This document shows, in pieces, positions 33,555-42,006 of a stretch of 43,905 bases of DNA. The translations under genes were made by a program, and so were the position numbers. Each line of letters opens with the position of its first letter. The stretch's first letter is position 1. Source of the stretch: Rhodospirillales bacterium (GTDB lineage: Bacteria > Pseudomonadota > Alphaproteobacteria > Rhodospirillales > Casp-alpha2). The stretch is from NCBI GenBank assembly GCA_021775105.1, contig JAJFIJ010000139.1:1-43905 (forward strand). Direction: 5' to 3'. Below the pieces are notes generated by a model, which worked only from the letters and a program-made list of their open reading frames with translations, was not told where the DNA came from and ran no database searches.

Positions 33555-34346
33555 ATGAAAACTACCCGAAACCCAAGCAATTCACGCACGAATAAGTATC
33601 CACCGATTTTGGTTGCAATGTTTTCCCTGTTCGTTGCAGGCCTGATTTGGATGGCCTTACTGGCTGTCGTTACCCAGTTCTCGGATATCCGTCTGTCATT
33701 ACCTTTTGTTCTGGGCGGGGTGGGAATCGTTGCTTCATTGATCGGAATCCGCTTCAAACTGGCAAAATGGTGGGGACCGATTCTCCTTCTCCTTCCGATC
33801 GCCCTCGGTACGTCGCTGTATTTCCCGGTACCGCCATGGGTCTATCTGGCCTGCTTTGCCGTGTTGGTGATTATCTACTGGAATGCGGCCGGAGAGCGCG
33901 TCCCGCTATACCTTACCAACACCCGGACCTGGGCGACGATTGAAACTCTTGTTGGGCAGGACGCCAAAAAATTTGCCGATCTTGGCTGTGGCGTCGGGGG
34001 AGGGTTGCTTTATCTCGGTCGCCAACACCCGGATATGATCATCACAGGAATAGAATCGGCACCTGTTCCCTATGTGATCTCAAAATTGCGGGTTCGTCTT
34101 CTGGGACTGGAAAACATACACATTCGTTTTGGCGATATGTGGACGGAGGATCTTGCTGATTACGACGCTGTATACGCGTTCCTCTCTCCTGAACCCATGA
34201 GCAGGCTATACCAGAAGGTAAAATCCGAAATGCGGACCGGCACGACCTTCATCAGCAATTCGTTTGCCGTTGAAGGCCATGAACCGGACGACATCGTACA
34301 TGTCGACGATTCCCGAAAAACCAAACTGCTGATCTGGAAATTCTAA
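33555..34346 (+). CDS. Polytopic membrane FAM173-like SAM-dependent methyltransferase, copy 2
   Basis: This 263-residue protein has about four membrane helices in its first 130 residues (PPILVAMFSLFVAGLIWMAL, LSLPFVLGGVGIVASLIG, WGPILLLLPIALGTSLYF, WVYLACFAVLVIIYW), then a class I methyltransferase domain: FADLGCGVGGGLLYLG (motif I), ITGIESAPVPYVISKLRVR (II), and RFGDMWTEDLADYDAVYAFL. The end GTTFISNSFAVEGHEPDD parallels LVVSNTYEIPGWSP of the 18203 gene, so the two are paralogues. The track uses a GTG at 33501; the ATG at 33555 is preferred but lacks a strong ribosome binding site. It is divergent from motA. The substrate is unknown; a membrane protein lysine is plausible from the FAM173 resemblance. 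Confidence 0.68.
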   Translation: MKTTRNPSNSRTNKYPPILVAMFSLFVAGLIWMALLAVVTQFSDIRLSLPFVLGGVGIVASLIGIRFKLAKWWGPILLLLPIALGTSLYFPVPPWVYLACFAVLVIIYWNAAGERVPLYLTNTRTWATIETLVGQDAKKFADLGCGVGGGLLYLGRQHPDMIITGIESAPVPYVISKLRVRLLGLENIHIRFGDMWTEDLADYDAVYAFLSPEPMSRLYQKVKSEMRTGTTFISNSFAVEGHEPDDIVHVDDSRKTKLLIWKF

Positions 34347-34406
34347 AGCAAATCCCGAGAAGATGAGTTCATCTGCGACGACGTACTTGCGACAAAATCA
34401 AATATC

Positions 34407-35636
34407 CTAGCGCTGCCGCCCGTCATCAGAATCAAGTAACCTGACGGTAAAACCTCCGGCCTTCAGGGCAGAGAGGATTTGACTGACGTGGTTCCGGTCC
34501 AGGGTTTCAACAACAACATCCAGATCCGCTTCCTTGATCGGGACATCATAGTTGAGACGTTGATGGTAGACTTCAATGATATTGCCGCCACTGTCGCCGA
34601 TCAGGCCAGAGACCTTTGACAGGACACCCGGAATATCCGGCAACTTGATTCTCAGACTGACAAGTCGGCCTTCACGCACCAGTCCGCGCATCAATACAGA
34701 TGACAGCAGGCGGGAGTCCATATTGCCGCCACTGACGATCAGGCCGACCCGTCGGCCTTCAAAGCGCGCGCGATGGGTCATCAGCGCGGCCAGCGACGCG
34801 GCACCAGCGCCTTCGACGACAACGCGCGGACCTTCCAGATAAAGTTGAACCGCTTTTTCAATGGCGATCTCGTCGACCAGCAACACGTCAGATACAAGTT
34901 CGGAGACGATCTGGCGGGTCAACTTGCCGGGCGCCTTGACGGCAATACCTTCGGCAATCGTCGCCCCCGCTTCGTCAGGGATATTTTCTCCCGCCAGAAC
35001 CCGCGCCATCGCCGGATAAAGCGATGACTGGACACCAATAACTTCAATGTCAGGTTTCAGGGCCTTGGCAGCAATGGCGCATCCCGAAATCAGGCCACCG
35101 CCACCGATGGGGGCAATCAGGACATCCAAATCTGGATGGTTATCAAGCAATTCCAGTCCGACAGTCCCCTGACCGGCAATAATGTCAGGATCATCAAAGG
35201 GATGGACGAAAATTTTTCCTTCTTCCTCAACCATGTTGTTCGCGGCAATCCAGGCCTCTGCCAGACTGTGTCCTTTCAGGATAACCTTGGCTCCCAACGC
35301 CTCCGTTCGCCCGACCTTGGTGAAGGGCGTGCCTTCCGGCATGAAAATGGTTGCCGGAATTCCCAGTCTGACCGCGTGATAGGCAACCCCCTGGGCATGG
35401 TTACCAGCCGATACCGCAACAACCCCGACGGCTTTCTGCTCGGCGGTCAATCCAGACAGCTTTATATATGCCCCGCGTGCCTTGAACGAGCCTGTAACCT
35501 GAAGGTTTTCAAGCTTGAGGACGACATCCAGACCGATTTCGCCCGAGATCGCTTCAGAAGCCAGCGAAGGCGTGCGAAGAATCTGCCCCGTCAACGCTTT
35601 CGATGCATTTTGAATGTCTGCAATGGTGACGGTCAT
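34407..35636 (-). CDS. ilvA: Threonine ammonia-lyase (dehydratase), ACT-containing
   Basis: This PLP enzyme converts threonine to 2-oxobutanoate and ammonia. The 409-residue protein has the PLP-binding Lys52 in LENLQVTGSFKARGA, the glycine-rich phosphate loop IGGGGLISG, and one C-terminal ACT-like domain (about 325-400; LRIKLPDIPGVLSKVSGLIGDSGGNI). That is the single-ACT medium form rather than the two-ACT biosynthetic IlvA of E. coli, so it could serve catabolism or isoleucine synthesis; the symbol follows common use. The 54-bp gap upstream separates it from the end of the penicillin acylase-like gene on the same strand. Confidence 0.92.
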   Translation of the reverse strand: MTVTIADIQNASKALTGQILRTPSLASEAISGEIGLDVVLKLENLQVTGSFKARGAYIKLSGLTAEQKAVGVVAVSAGNHAQGVAYHAVRLGIPATIFMPEGTPFTKVGRTEALGAKVILKGHSLAEAWIAANNMVEEEGKIFVHPFDDPDIIAGQGTVGLELLDNHPDLDVLIAPIGGGGLISGCAIAAKALKPDIEVIGVQSSLYPAMARVLAGENIPDEAGATIAEGIAVKAPGKLTRQIVSELVSDVLLVDEIAIEKAVQLYLEGPRVVVEGAGAASLAALMTHRARFEGRRVGLIVSGGNMDSRLLSSVLMRGLVREGRLVSLRIKLPDIPGVLSKVSGLIGDSGGNIIEVYHQRLNYDVPIKEADLDVVVETLDRNHVSQILSALKAGGFTVRLLDSDDGRQR

Positions 35637-35691
35637 TCAGCTTCCCCTGTAGCCTGATGATGTGCCCTTGTAGCACCATCATTCCCTGACT

Positions 35692-38100
35692 TCACGGGCG
35701 CTTTTCCCGAGACGGTGCCTTTTTGGGGAGCAAGGTCAGTTTTTTCACATTCCGGGTGTTGTTGTCCTGCGCTTCACTCATGAATGTCAGATATCCGCCA
35801 TCACGCCATCGGCTGACAAGATCGGCATAATGTTCAGACAAAAAGTTTCCCGACTGACCGGTCGCAATCATAAACCGTGAATTGGCGATATCGTTCAGAT
35901 CGTAGATGGCACGATAACCGGGTCCGTGAATGTGGGCGAAAGGTGATCGTTCGTTGTTAGGCCGGGTCGCCCCGCGATTAACTGTATAATTTCCACCATC
36001 AGTTGGAATACTGATATCGGCCAGGTGATTGAGCAGGGGAACACGGGTCAATACCTGATGGGTAAAGGTCGCCCGATGGGTTTTCCCCCATGCCCATTTT
36101 TCAAGATTTGCACCGTGTTGTTCTGACAGGCGATCAATGGTTCGCCGGAAAGAGTGATTGACAAGTTCGGTGCAATTTTCGGGTTTTGGTGTCTTGATAT
36201 CATCACACCACAATGGTCGCCGCGTTAGCACCGACTTGATAAAACGTGGTCGCAGTTTCAGATAGGCCGGTGTCAGATTTTCCAGTTCATCAGAATAAAC
36301 AAGCTTGTTCAGTTCCAGTAACCAGGTTGAAAAAATCAGGGGTTCCGGCCGCTTCCGGGCCATGGTCCCGTCCCATTTTTGCAGCAGGGAGAGGGCTGCT
36401 TTATCTGCATCGCGTTCCGCCGTCGCCATAGCCAACAGCTTGGGAAGAATATCTTTTGCCATCAGGGACACCGCGTCATTTTGCAGCGACTGAACCTGTT
36501 TGAACGCAACCTTTTCTGTTGTCCCAAGTTGCTGTTCGATCCGGTCTGCACGATACCGCGCGGCCCAGTCATGGGAGATGAAGTAGGGATAATCCTCACC
36601 AACAACTCGATTGTTGGCGTTAATGATCATTGCCGCCGGCGGATTGAACTCGGATGGCATTTCATCAAACGGAATAAAGCTCATCCAGTCTGTTTCTCCC
36701 AGCCATCCAGGGCTCGGAACCACCCCGCTGCCGGCCCCCCGGACAGGCACTTTTCCGGCGGTTCTGAAGCCGATATTTCCACTGCTGTCGGCATAGGCAA
36801 AATTCAGCACAGGTCCCTGAATCAAACGAACAGCGTCCTGAAAAGCCCTCCAGTTTTTCGCCCGGTTCAGGTGAAAAAATGCGCTCGATGTCAGGTCTTC
36901 ATTCTCAAGATATGTAGCGGATAACGCAACGACATGATTGTCGTCTCCAAGCGATCCAATATCTCCGCGAACATCCGAAAGAACCGGTCCATGGTACGAG
37001 CTTCGAACGTTCAACACCTGATCAGGCTGCCCCTTGACCTTGATGATTTCCTCGCGAACTTCAAATTCGGCATCGCCTTCCGATATCAGATAGCGGGACG
37101 AATTCCCGGCAACCAGCTTTTCAACAAACAGGTCTTCAGAATCCGCCTGGGTTGACGTGATTCCCCATGCGATATCATTATTCACCCCAAGTATATGGAA
37201 AGGCACGCCCGGAACAGTGGCCCCCATAATCTGCAAGTCTGGCGTTTCAATTCTGGCCAGATACCACATGATCGGTGCGGAAAACCCGAGATGCGGATCA
37301 TTTGCCAGAATGGCGCCGCCCGTTTCCGTTTTATCAGGACCAAGCGCCCAGATGTTCGATGCGCCTGTTGGCTGCCCGTTGGGCCAGGGGGGCAGGACGG
37401 AAAGACCGGCAAACAGCCTGTCGTTCATTTCCGGCGACAAACCGGTGATCGTAAACGGAGCATTGGCAGGATAGGCGGGCCAGAGCTCTCCGACCCGTTC
37501 CGGCGCTATTTTTCTGGCGATCAGGGCGCGCAGAACCTCGGTCCGGAAATTCCCGGCCAGACGGGTCGCCATGATTTTACCCCAGACCAGCGAATCCGCA
37601 ATCTGCCAAGGTTCCGGGGTAAAATAAAATCCGGCAAATTCCGGGCTCGGAAGCCCGGATCTGTTTTTTAACCAGCCATTGACGCCACGGGCATAAGCGG
37701 CAAGGGCCCGACGGACTGGCTCATCAAGTGATTGCGCCTGAAGTTCCGCCAACCGGTAAAGTCCGAGTGTCCGCATCCACCTGTCCGCGCCAAGCGTCGC
37801 GTCTCCCATGATTTCGGACAAGCGTCCACCACCAAACCGGCGCATGGTTTCCATCTGCCAAAACCGGTCCTGGGCGTGGACATATCCCAGTGCGAAGTAG
37901 GCATCTTCATCTGATTCCGCCAGAATGTGAGGAACACCATCGCCGTCGCGTGTGATGGAAACGGGCGAATTGATACCCGTCAGCTGTTCCGAACCTGAAA
38001 GTTCAGGCAGAGAAGTCCGCAGCCAGAAAAGTCCACTCAGTCCAATCACAACGATGAGTGCGGGCAGGCCAATCAGACCAATGATCAAAGAACGTTTCAC
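35692..38100 (-). CDS. Penicillin acylase family Ntn-hydrolase precursor
   Basis: This 802-residue precursor starts with a membrane or signal segment (SLIIGLIGLPALIVVIGLSGLFWL). Enzymes of this family are made as one chain and cut themselves to expose an N-terminal Ser: here GAS/NIWALGP gives Ser248, so residues about 30-247 form the alpha chain and 248 onward the beta chain. The alpha chain has YVHAQDRFWQMETMRRFGGGRLSEI, typical of the family. Members include penicillin G acylase and acyl-homoserine-lactone acylases such as PvdQ, so the substrate might be a penicillin-like amide or a signal molecule; sequence alone cannot decide. It is upstream of ilvA on the same strand and probably acts in the periplasm. 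Confidence 0.92.
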   Translation of the reverse strand: MKRSLIIGLIGLPALIVVIGLSGLFWLRTSLPELSGSEQLTGINSPVSITRDGDGVPHILAESDEDAYFALGYVHAQDRFWQMETMRRFGGGRLSEIMGDATLGADRWMRTLGLYRLAELQAQSLDEPVRRALAAYARGVNGWLKNRSGLPSPEFAGFYFTPEPWQIADSLVWGKIMATRLAGNFRTEVLRALIARKIAPERVGELWPAYPANAPFTITGLSPEMNDRLFAGLSVLPPWPNGQPTGASNIWALGPDKTETGGAILANDPHLGFSAPIMWYLARIETPDLQIMGATVPGVPFHILGVNNDIAWGITSTQADSEDLFVEKLVAGNSSRYLISEGDAEFEVREEIIKVKGQPDQVLNVRSSYHGPVLSDVRGDIGSLGDDNHVVALSATYLENEDLTSSAFFHLNRAKNWRAFQDAVRLIQGPVLNFAYADSSGNIGFRTAGKVPVRGAGSGVVPSPGWLGETDWMSFIPFDEMPSEFNPPAAMIINANNRVVGEDYPYFISHDWAARYRADRIEQQLGTTEKVAFKQVQSLQNDAVSLMAKDILPKLLAMATAERDADKAALSLLQKWDGTMARKRPEPLIFSTWLLELNKLVYSDELENLTPAYLKLRPRFIKSVLTRRPLWCDDIKTPKPENCTELVNHSFRRTIDRLSEQHGANLEKWAWGKTHRATFTHQVLTRVPLLNHLADISIPTDGGNYTVNRGATRPNNERSPFAHIHGPGYRAIYDLNDIANSRFMIATGQSGNFLSEHYADLVSRWRDGGYLTFMSEAQDNNTRNVKKLTLLPKKAPSREKRP

Positions 38101-38182
38101 GAAAGAACACTACGGAAATGAAGGTACTGGTGCCAGCCCATACTATATAATTTTACCGGGACAGCTTGTTGCCGCAGGGCAA

Positions 38183-38211
38183 TTGCACCGGTTTGAACGA
38201 TGAACTATAAG
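38183..38211 (+). promoter_or_regulatory. Putative promoter of the CoA-transferase/hydrolase genes, flanked by GGCAATTG repeats
   Basis: -35 TTGCAC (38183-38188) and -10 TATAAG (38206-38211) are separated by exactly 17 bp. Two copies of GGCAATTG, at 38178-38185 and 38211-38218, bracket these boxes and overlap each. Their spacing of 33 bp, three helical turns, fits a paired operator. The assignment rests on consensus only; no regulator is known. Confidence 0.5.
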
Positions 38212-38272
38212 GCAATTGTGGCTCACTAATTTAATTCGACGTTCATCAGGATCGCCAGAGGACCCCCAGACC

Positions 38273-39493
38273 ATGACGACAGGCCCGCTTCACGGATTAC
38301 GCGTATTCGATCTCACCCGCATTCTGGCCGGGCCCTCCTGCACGCAGATGCTGGGCGATATGGGGGCCGATGTGATCAAGATCGAACGCCCCGGTACAGG
38401 CGACGACACCCGGCGGTTTGCTCCGCCCTTTATCAGCGATGAGAACGGCAACGATACGGAAGAAAGTGCCTATTTCTGTTCGACCAACCGTAACAAACGT
38501 TCAGTCACCCTTGACTTGACGCGCCCAAAAGGTCAGGAAATCGCCCGCCAGTTGATCGCCAAGAGCGATATTCTGGCTGAGAATTTCAAAACCGGCGGCC
38601 TTGCCAAATACGGTCTCGGTTATGACGATCTGAAAGATGAATTTCCCGGACTGATATATTGTTCAATTACCGGGTTCGGTCATACTGGCCCCTATGCGCC
38701 GCGTCCGGGTTATGATGTTCTGATTCAGGGGATGGGCGGATTCATGAGCGTTACCGGTGACCCCGAAGGTGATCCGCAAAAGGCCGGAATCCCCATTTCC
38801 GACCTGATGGCCGGTATGTATGCCGCCGTCGCCATCAATGCAGCCCTTCGCCACCGTGAAGTGACAGGCGAGGGGCAGTTTATTGATATCGGTATGCTGG
38901 ATACGACCGCGGCGATGCTGTCGATCATGGGGGCAAATTATCTGGCGACCGGAAAGAACCCGCCAAGACTGGGCAATGCCCACCCGAATATTGTGCCCTA
39001 CCAGTCCTTTCCGACCGCCGATGGCGACATCATTCTGGCCGTCGGTAACGACGGGCAGTTCGAGCGGTTCTGCAAATTCGCCGATGTTGAGCACCTTCTT
39101 GAGGATGAACGCTTCTCGACCAACGGCGCACGGGTCCGCAATCGGGCTGAGCTGGTTCCAATTTTACGCGAACTGATCGCCTCAAAACCTTCCAAACACT
39201 GGCTTGACGGGCTTGAAGCCGTCAATGTCAGTTGCGGACCCATAAATACGCTTGAGCAGGTCTTTAACGACCCGCAGGTGAAAGCGCGCGAAATGCGGTT
39301 GAAAATGGATCATCCCGTGGCCGGCAATCGCCCGATCGACCTGATCGGTAGTCCGCTTCATATGTCCGCCACACCACCAACCTACAGGCTGGCCCCGCCG
39401 ATGCTGGGTCAGCATACCGACGAAATCCTCAGGGAATTGCTGGGAACCGGCGATGATGACCTCGCGACACTTCGGGCGGAAGGCATCATTTAG
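38273..39493 (+). CDS. CaiB/BaiF family (class III) CoA-transferase
   Basis: Class III CoA-transferases move CoA between acyl-CoA and free acid through an aspartyl-CoA intermediate. The 406-residue protein shows GLRVFDLTRILAGPSCTQMLGDMGADVIKIERP at its start, and the catalytic Asp148 in RPGYDVLIQGMGGFMSVTG, with the NFKTGGLAKYGL segment before it. The track begins at 38216; the ATG at 38273 fits the family. Donor and acceptor acids are unknown. Its stop shares one base with the GTG start of the alpha/beta hydrolase, so the pair is co-translated and probably works on the same CoA ester pathway. Confidence 0.93.
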   Translation: MTTGPLHGLRVFDLTRILAGPSCTQMLGDMGADVIKIERPGTGDDTRRFAPPFISDENGNDTEESAYFCSTNRNKRSVTLDLTRPKGQEIARQLIAKSDILAENFKTGGLAKYGLGYDDLKDEFPGLIYCSITGFGHTGPYAPRPGYDVLIQGMGGFMSVTGDPEGDPQKAGIPISDLMAGMYAAVAINAALRHREVTGEGQFIDIGMLDTTAAMLSIMGANYLATGKNPPRLGNAHPNIVPYQSFPTADGDIILAVGNDGQFERFCKFADVEHLLEDERFSTNGARVRNRAELVPILRELIASKPSKHWLDGLEAVNVSCGPINTLEQVFNDPQVKAREMRLKMDHPVAGNRPIDLIGSPLHMSATPPTYRLAPPMLGQHTDEILRELLGTGDDDLATLRAEGII

Positions 39494-40338
39494 TGGTGGT
39501 TCAGTGTTCATTTGAGGCCACGGGCCCTGCCGGTCCACACAAGATAGCTTATATGGATTGGGACGACAGGGAAAACCCGGATACCCTGTTTTGCGTTCAC
39601 GGATTAACCCGCAATTCCAGAGACTTCGATTCCATTGCGGATGTTTTGAGTGAGCGTTACCGGGTGATCTGCATGGATGTGGCCGGGCGCGGTGACAGCG
39701 AGTGGTTAAGCCGTCCGGAAGACTATTCCTATCCGCAATACCTGTCCGACGCGCTGGCCCTTCTCAAACACCTTGAATGCGATCAGGTTGACTGGCTCGG
39801 CACATCGATGGGCGGCATTCTGGGCATGATGATTGCAGCTATGCCAAAAACGGTGATCAAGCGCCTGATCATAAACGATATTGGTCCGTTCATTCCGAAT
39901 GCGGCGTTAAAACGAATCTCGGAATATCTTGGCGACCGGCCAGCATTTCGGTCCCTTGAGGCCTTTGAAGCGCGTCTTCGCCACATTCACGCGACGTTCG
40001 GACCCTTGACGAACAAACAATGGTCTCATCTTGCAACCCATAGCGCACGCCAGATTGATCCTGAACATTGGGATTTCAAATACGACCCGGCCATCGCCAT
40101 TCCGTTTGCCGCAGTTGCTGATCAGGACATTGACCTGTGGGACATCTGGGAGGCCATATCTTGCCCGACATTTATCTTGCGAGGCGCCGTTTCAGACCTG
40201 TTGCCGCGCGAAATAGCTGAACAGGCAAAATTGCGCGGCCCCAAGGCAACAGTACGTGAGTTCGATGGCATCGGTCATGCCCCGGCGCTGATGGCCGAAG
40301 ATCAAATCCAGTGTATTCGGAACTGGCTTGACGGTTGA
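39493..40338 (+). CDS. Alpha/beta hydrolase
   Basis: This 281-residue protein has the alpha/beta-hydrolase fold: the oxyanion-hole motif CVHGLTRNSRDFD (His36), the nucleophile elbow WLGTSMGGILGMMIA (Ser105), an acid near RGAVSDLLP, and the catalytic His in FDGIGHAPALM. It starts with GTG directly after the CoA-transferase stop, with GGAAGG about 10 bases upstream. The family includes esterases, lactonases and carboxylesterase-type thioesterases. With the CoA-transferase neighbour, a thioesterase or ring-opening role is plausible, but no substrate can be named. Confidence 0.9.
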   Translation: MVVQCSFEATGPAGPHKIAYMDWDDRENPDTLFCVHGLTRNSRDFDSIADVLSERYRVICMDVAGRGDSEWLSRPEDYSYPQYLSDALALLKHLECDQVDWLGTSMGGILGMMIAAMPKTVIKRLIINDIGPFIPNAALKRISEYLGDRPAFRSLEAFEARLRHIHATFGPLTNKQWSHLATHSARQIDPEHWDFKYDPAIAIPFAAVADQDIDLWDIWEAISCPTFILRGAVSDLLPREIAEQAKLRGPKATVREFDGIGHAPALMAEDQIQCIRNWLDG

Positions 40339-40487
40339 CATCTTGAAACATCCGGAAACACCGCTGAAACATGGATTTGGGCTAGACTGCGTGTAGCTTG
40401 GCAAGATAAGCCTATATGACGAATTGTCTGATCCGGGCCGAGTCGGTTCGACAGACCAGAAAATTGACGTGTTGGAGTATTTAAAAG

Positions 40488-40988
40488 ATGAATAACGCCC
40501 TGGCGACTACTGATTCCCACGACCTGACAGCAACTCACCCAGGCAAGGATCTTGAGGATTTTGTAACCTTTTTTGTCGCCGACCAGATGTTCGGTATTCC
40601 TGTCCTCAAGGTTCAGGACATCCTGACACCGGACAGTATTGCTTCGATTCCGCTGGCTCCGCCGGAAGTAAAAGGTTCGATTAATCTTCGTGGACGGATC
40701 GTAACGGTAATCGATGTCCGTGTCCGGCTTGGCCTTACCGGCCATGACCTGGCCAAAGGCGCGGGCAATATGGGGGTTACAGTTGAGCATGAAAATGATC
40801 TCTACACCCTGCTGGTTGATCGCATTGGTGATGTCGTCGGTTTGTCAAACGATACTTACGAGAAAAACCCGGCAACCCTGGATCCACAGTGGCGTGAATT
40901 TTCGGTCGGTGTTTACCGTCTGGAAAAACAGTTGATGGTGGTCCTTGATATCGACCAGATGCTGGATATTGTTTATTCCAACAGGTAA
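40488..40988 (+). CDS. cheW: Chemotaxis scaffold protein CheW
   Basis: CheW couples chemoreceptors to the kinase CheA. The 166-residue protein has the CheW beta-barrel: FVTFFVADQMFGIPVLKVQDIL, then the conserved Asn-Leu-Arg-Gly (INLRGRIVTVIDVRVRLGL), and DRIGDVVGLSNDTYEKNPATL. A 20-residue flexible N-terminus precedes it. GGAG lies about 10 bases before the ATG. It is not next to cheA or other chemotaxis genes; it follows the hydrolase by 149 bp and is convergent with hemB. It could serve the MCP at 11004 or receptors elsewhere. Confidence 0.95.
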   Translation: MNNALATTDSHDLTATHPGKDLEDFVTFFVADQMFGIPVLKVQDILTPDSIASIPLAPPEVKGSINLRGRIVTVIDVRVRLGLTGHDLAKGAGNMGVTVEHENDLYTLLVDRIGDVVGLSNDTYEKNPATLDPQWREFSVGVYRLEKQLMVVLDIDQMLDIVYSNR

Positions 40989-40991
40989 TCG

Positions 40992-42002
40992 CTAACCGTC
41001 ATTCAGAATTCGGGCGGCATCGCAGGCGGCATAGGTCAGAATCCCGTCCGCGCCCGCACGTTTGAATGACCGCAACGCCTCCATCATGACATGGTCATAA
41101 TCGAGCCAGCCCTGAGCGGCGGCGGCCTTCAACATGGCGTATTCACCACTGACGTTATAGACGAATGTCGGAACACCGAAGCTTTCCTTGACCCGCCAAA
41201 CCATATCGAGATAGGGCAGACCGGGTTTAACCATCACGGAATCCGCCCCTTCGGAAATGTCCATGGCGACTTCGCGAAGCGCTTCTTCTGTATTGGCCGT
41301 GTCCATCTGATAGGTTTTTTTATCGCCCGTCAGCGCGCCGCTTGAACCAACGGCATCGCGAAACGGGCCATAATATCCGGACGCGTATTTGGCTGCATAC
41401 GACATGATCGAAACGTCCTGAAAACCCTTGTCATCAAGGGCTTTGCGGATCGCACCAATGCGCCCGTCCATCATATCAGACGGGGCAATGATATCGCAGC
41501 CGGCTTCCGCCTGAACGACAGATTGCTGGCAAAGAATCTCAATCGTTTCGTCGTTCAGGATGATGCCATCGCGCACAATGCCGTCGTGGCCATCGGAATT
41601 GAATTCATCCAGCGCAACATCGCAAATAACTCCGATCTCAGGCACGCTCGATTTCAGTTCACGCACTGCGCGACAAACAAGACCGTTCGGATTAACGGCT
41701 TCGCGCCCGTCAGGCGTTTTCAGTGACGGTTCAATGTAGGGAAAGATAGCAACCGCCGGAATGCCAAGATCACGGGCCTTGGCAACTTCTTCTGATAAAA
41801 GGTCGGTGCTCAGCCGGTCGACGCCCGGCATCGAAGGGATCGGCTGGCGCGCGCCAGTACCTTCGACAACAAACACCGGCCAGATCAGGTCATCGACGGA
41901 CAACCGGGATTCGGCGACCAGACGCCGTATCCAGGGAGAGGCCCTGTTGCGCCGCATACGGGTGGTCGGGTAGGAGGGGGATACCGAAGGTCCTGCGGTC
42001 AT
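40992..42002 (-). CDS. hemB: Porphobilinogen synthase (5-aminolevulinate dehydratase)
   Basis: HemB joins two 5-aminolevulinate molecules into porphobilinogen for haem and cobalamin synthesis. The 336-residue protein has catalytic Lys205 (YAAKYASGYYGPFRDA) and Lys259 (SVMVKPGLPYLDM). The metal-site region reads CDVALDEFNSDGHDG: the Cys residues of the zinc type (DVCLC..) are replaced by Ala and Asp, so this is the Mg-dependent form common in alphaproteobacteria. It is 4 bp downstream of metY on the same strand, so probably co-transcribed. B12-dependent IcmF nearby gives a loose tetrapyrrole link. Confidence 0.96.
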   Translation of the reverse strand: MTAGPSVSPSYPTTRMRRNRASPWIRRLVAESRLSVDDLIWPVFVVEGTGARQPIPSMPGVDRLSTDLLSEEVAKARDLGIPAVAIFPYIEPSLKTPDGREAVNPNGLVCRAVRELKSSVPEIGVICDVALDEFNSDGHDGIVRDGIILNDETIEILCQQSVVQAEAGCDIIAPSDMMDGRIGAIRKALDDKGFQDVSIMSYAAKYASGYYGPFRDAVGSSGALTGDKKTYQMDTANTEEALREVAMDISEGADSVMVKPGLPYLDMVWRVKESFGVPTFVYNVSGEYAMLKAAAAQGWLDYDHVMMEALRSFKRAGADGILTYAACDAARILNDG

Positions 42003-42006
42003 GGGA

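Noticed and set aside
35658-35681. Hairpin between the penicillin acylase-like gene and ilvA as a terminator
   Set aside because: The stem is reasonable (TGATG/CATCA plus TGC/GCA), but no T-run follows on the minus strand.
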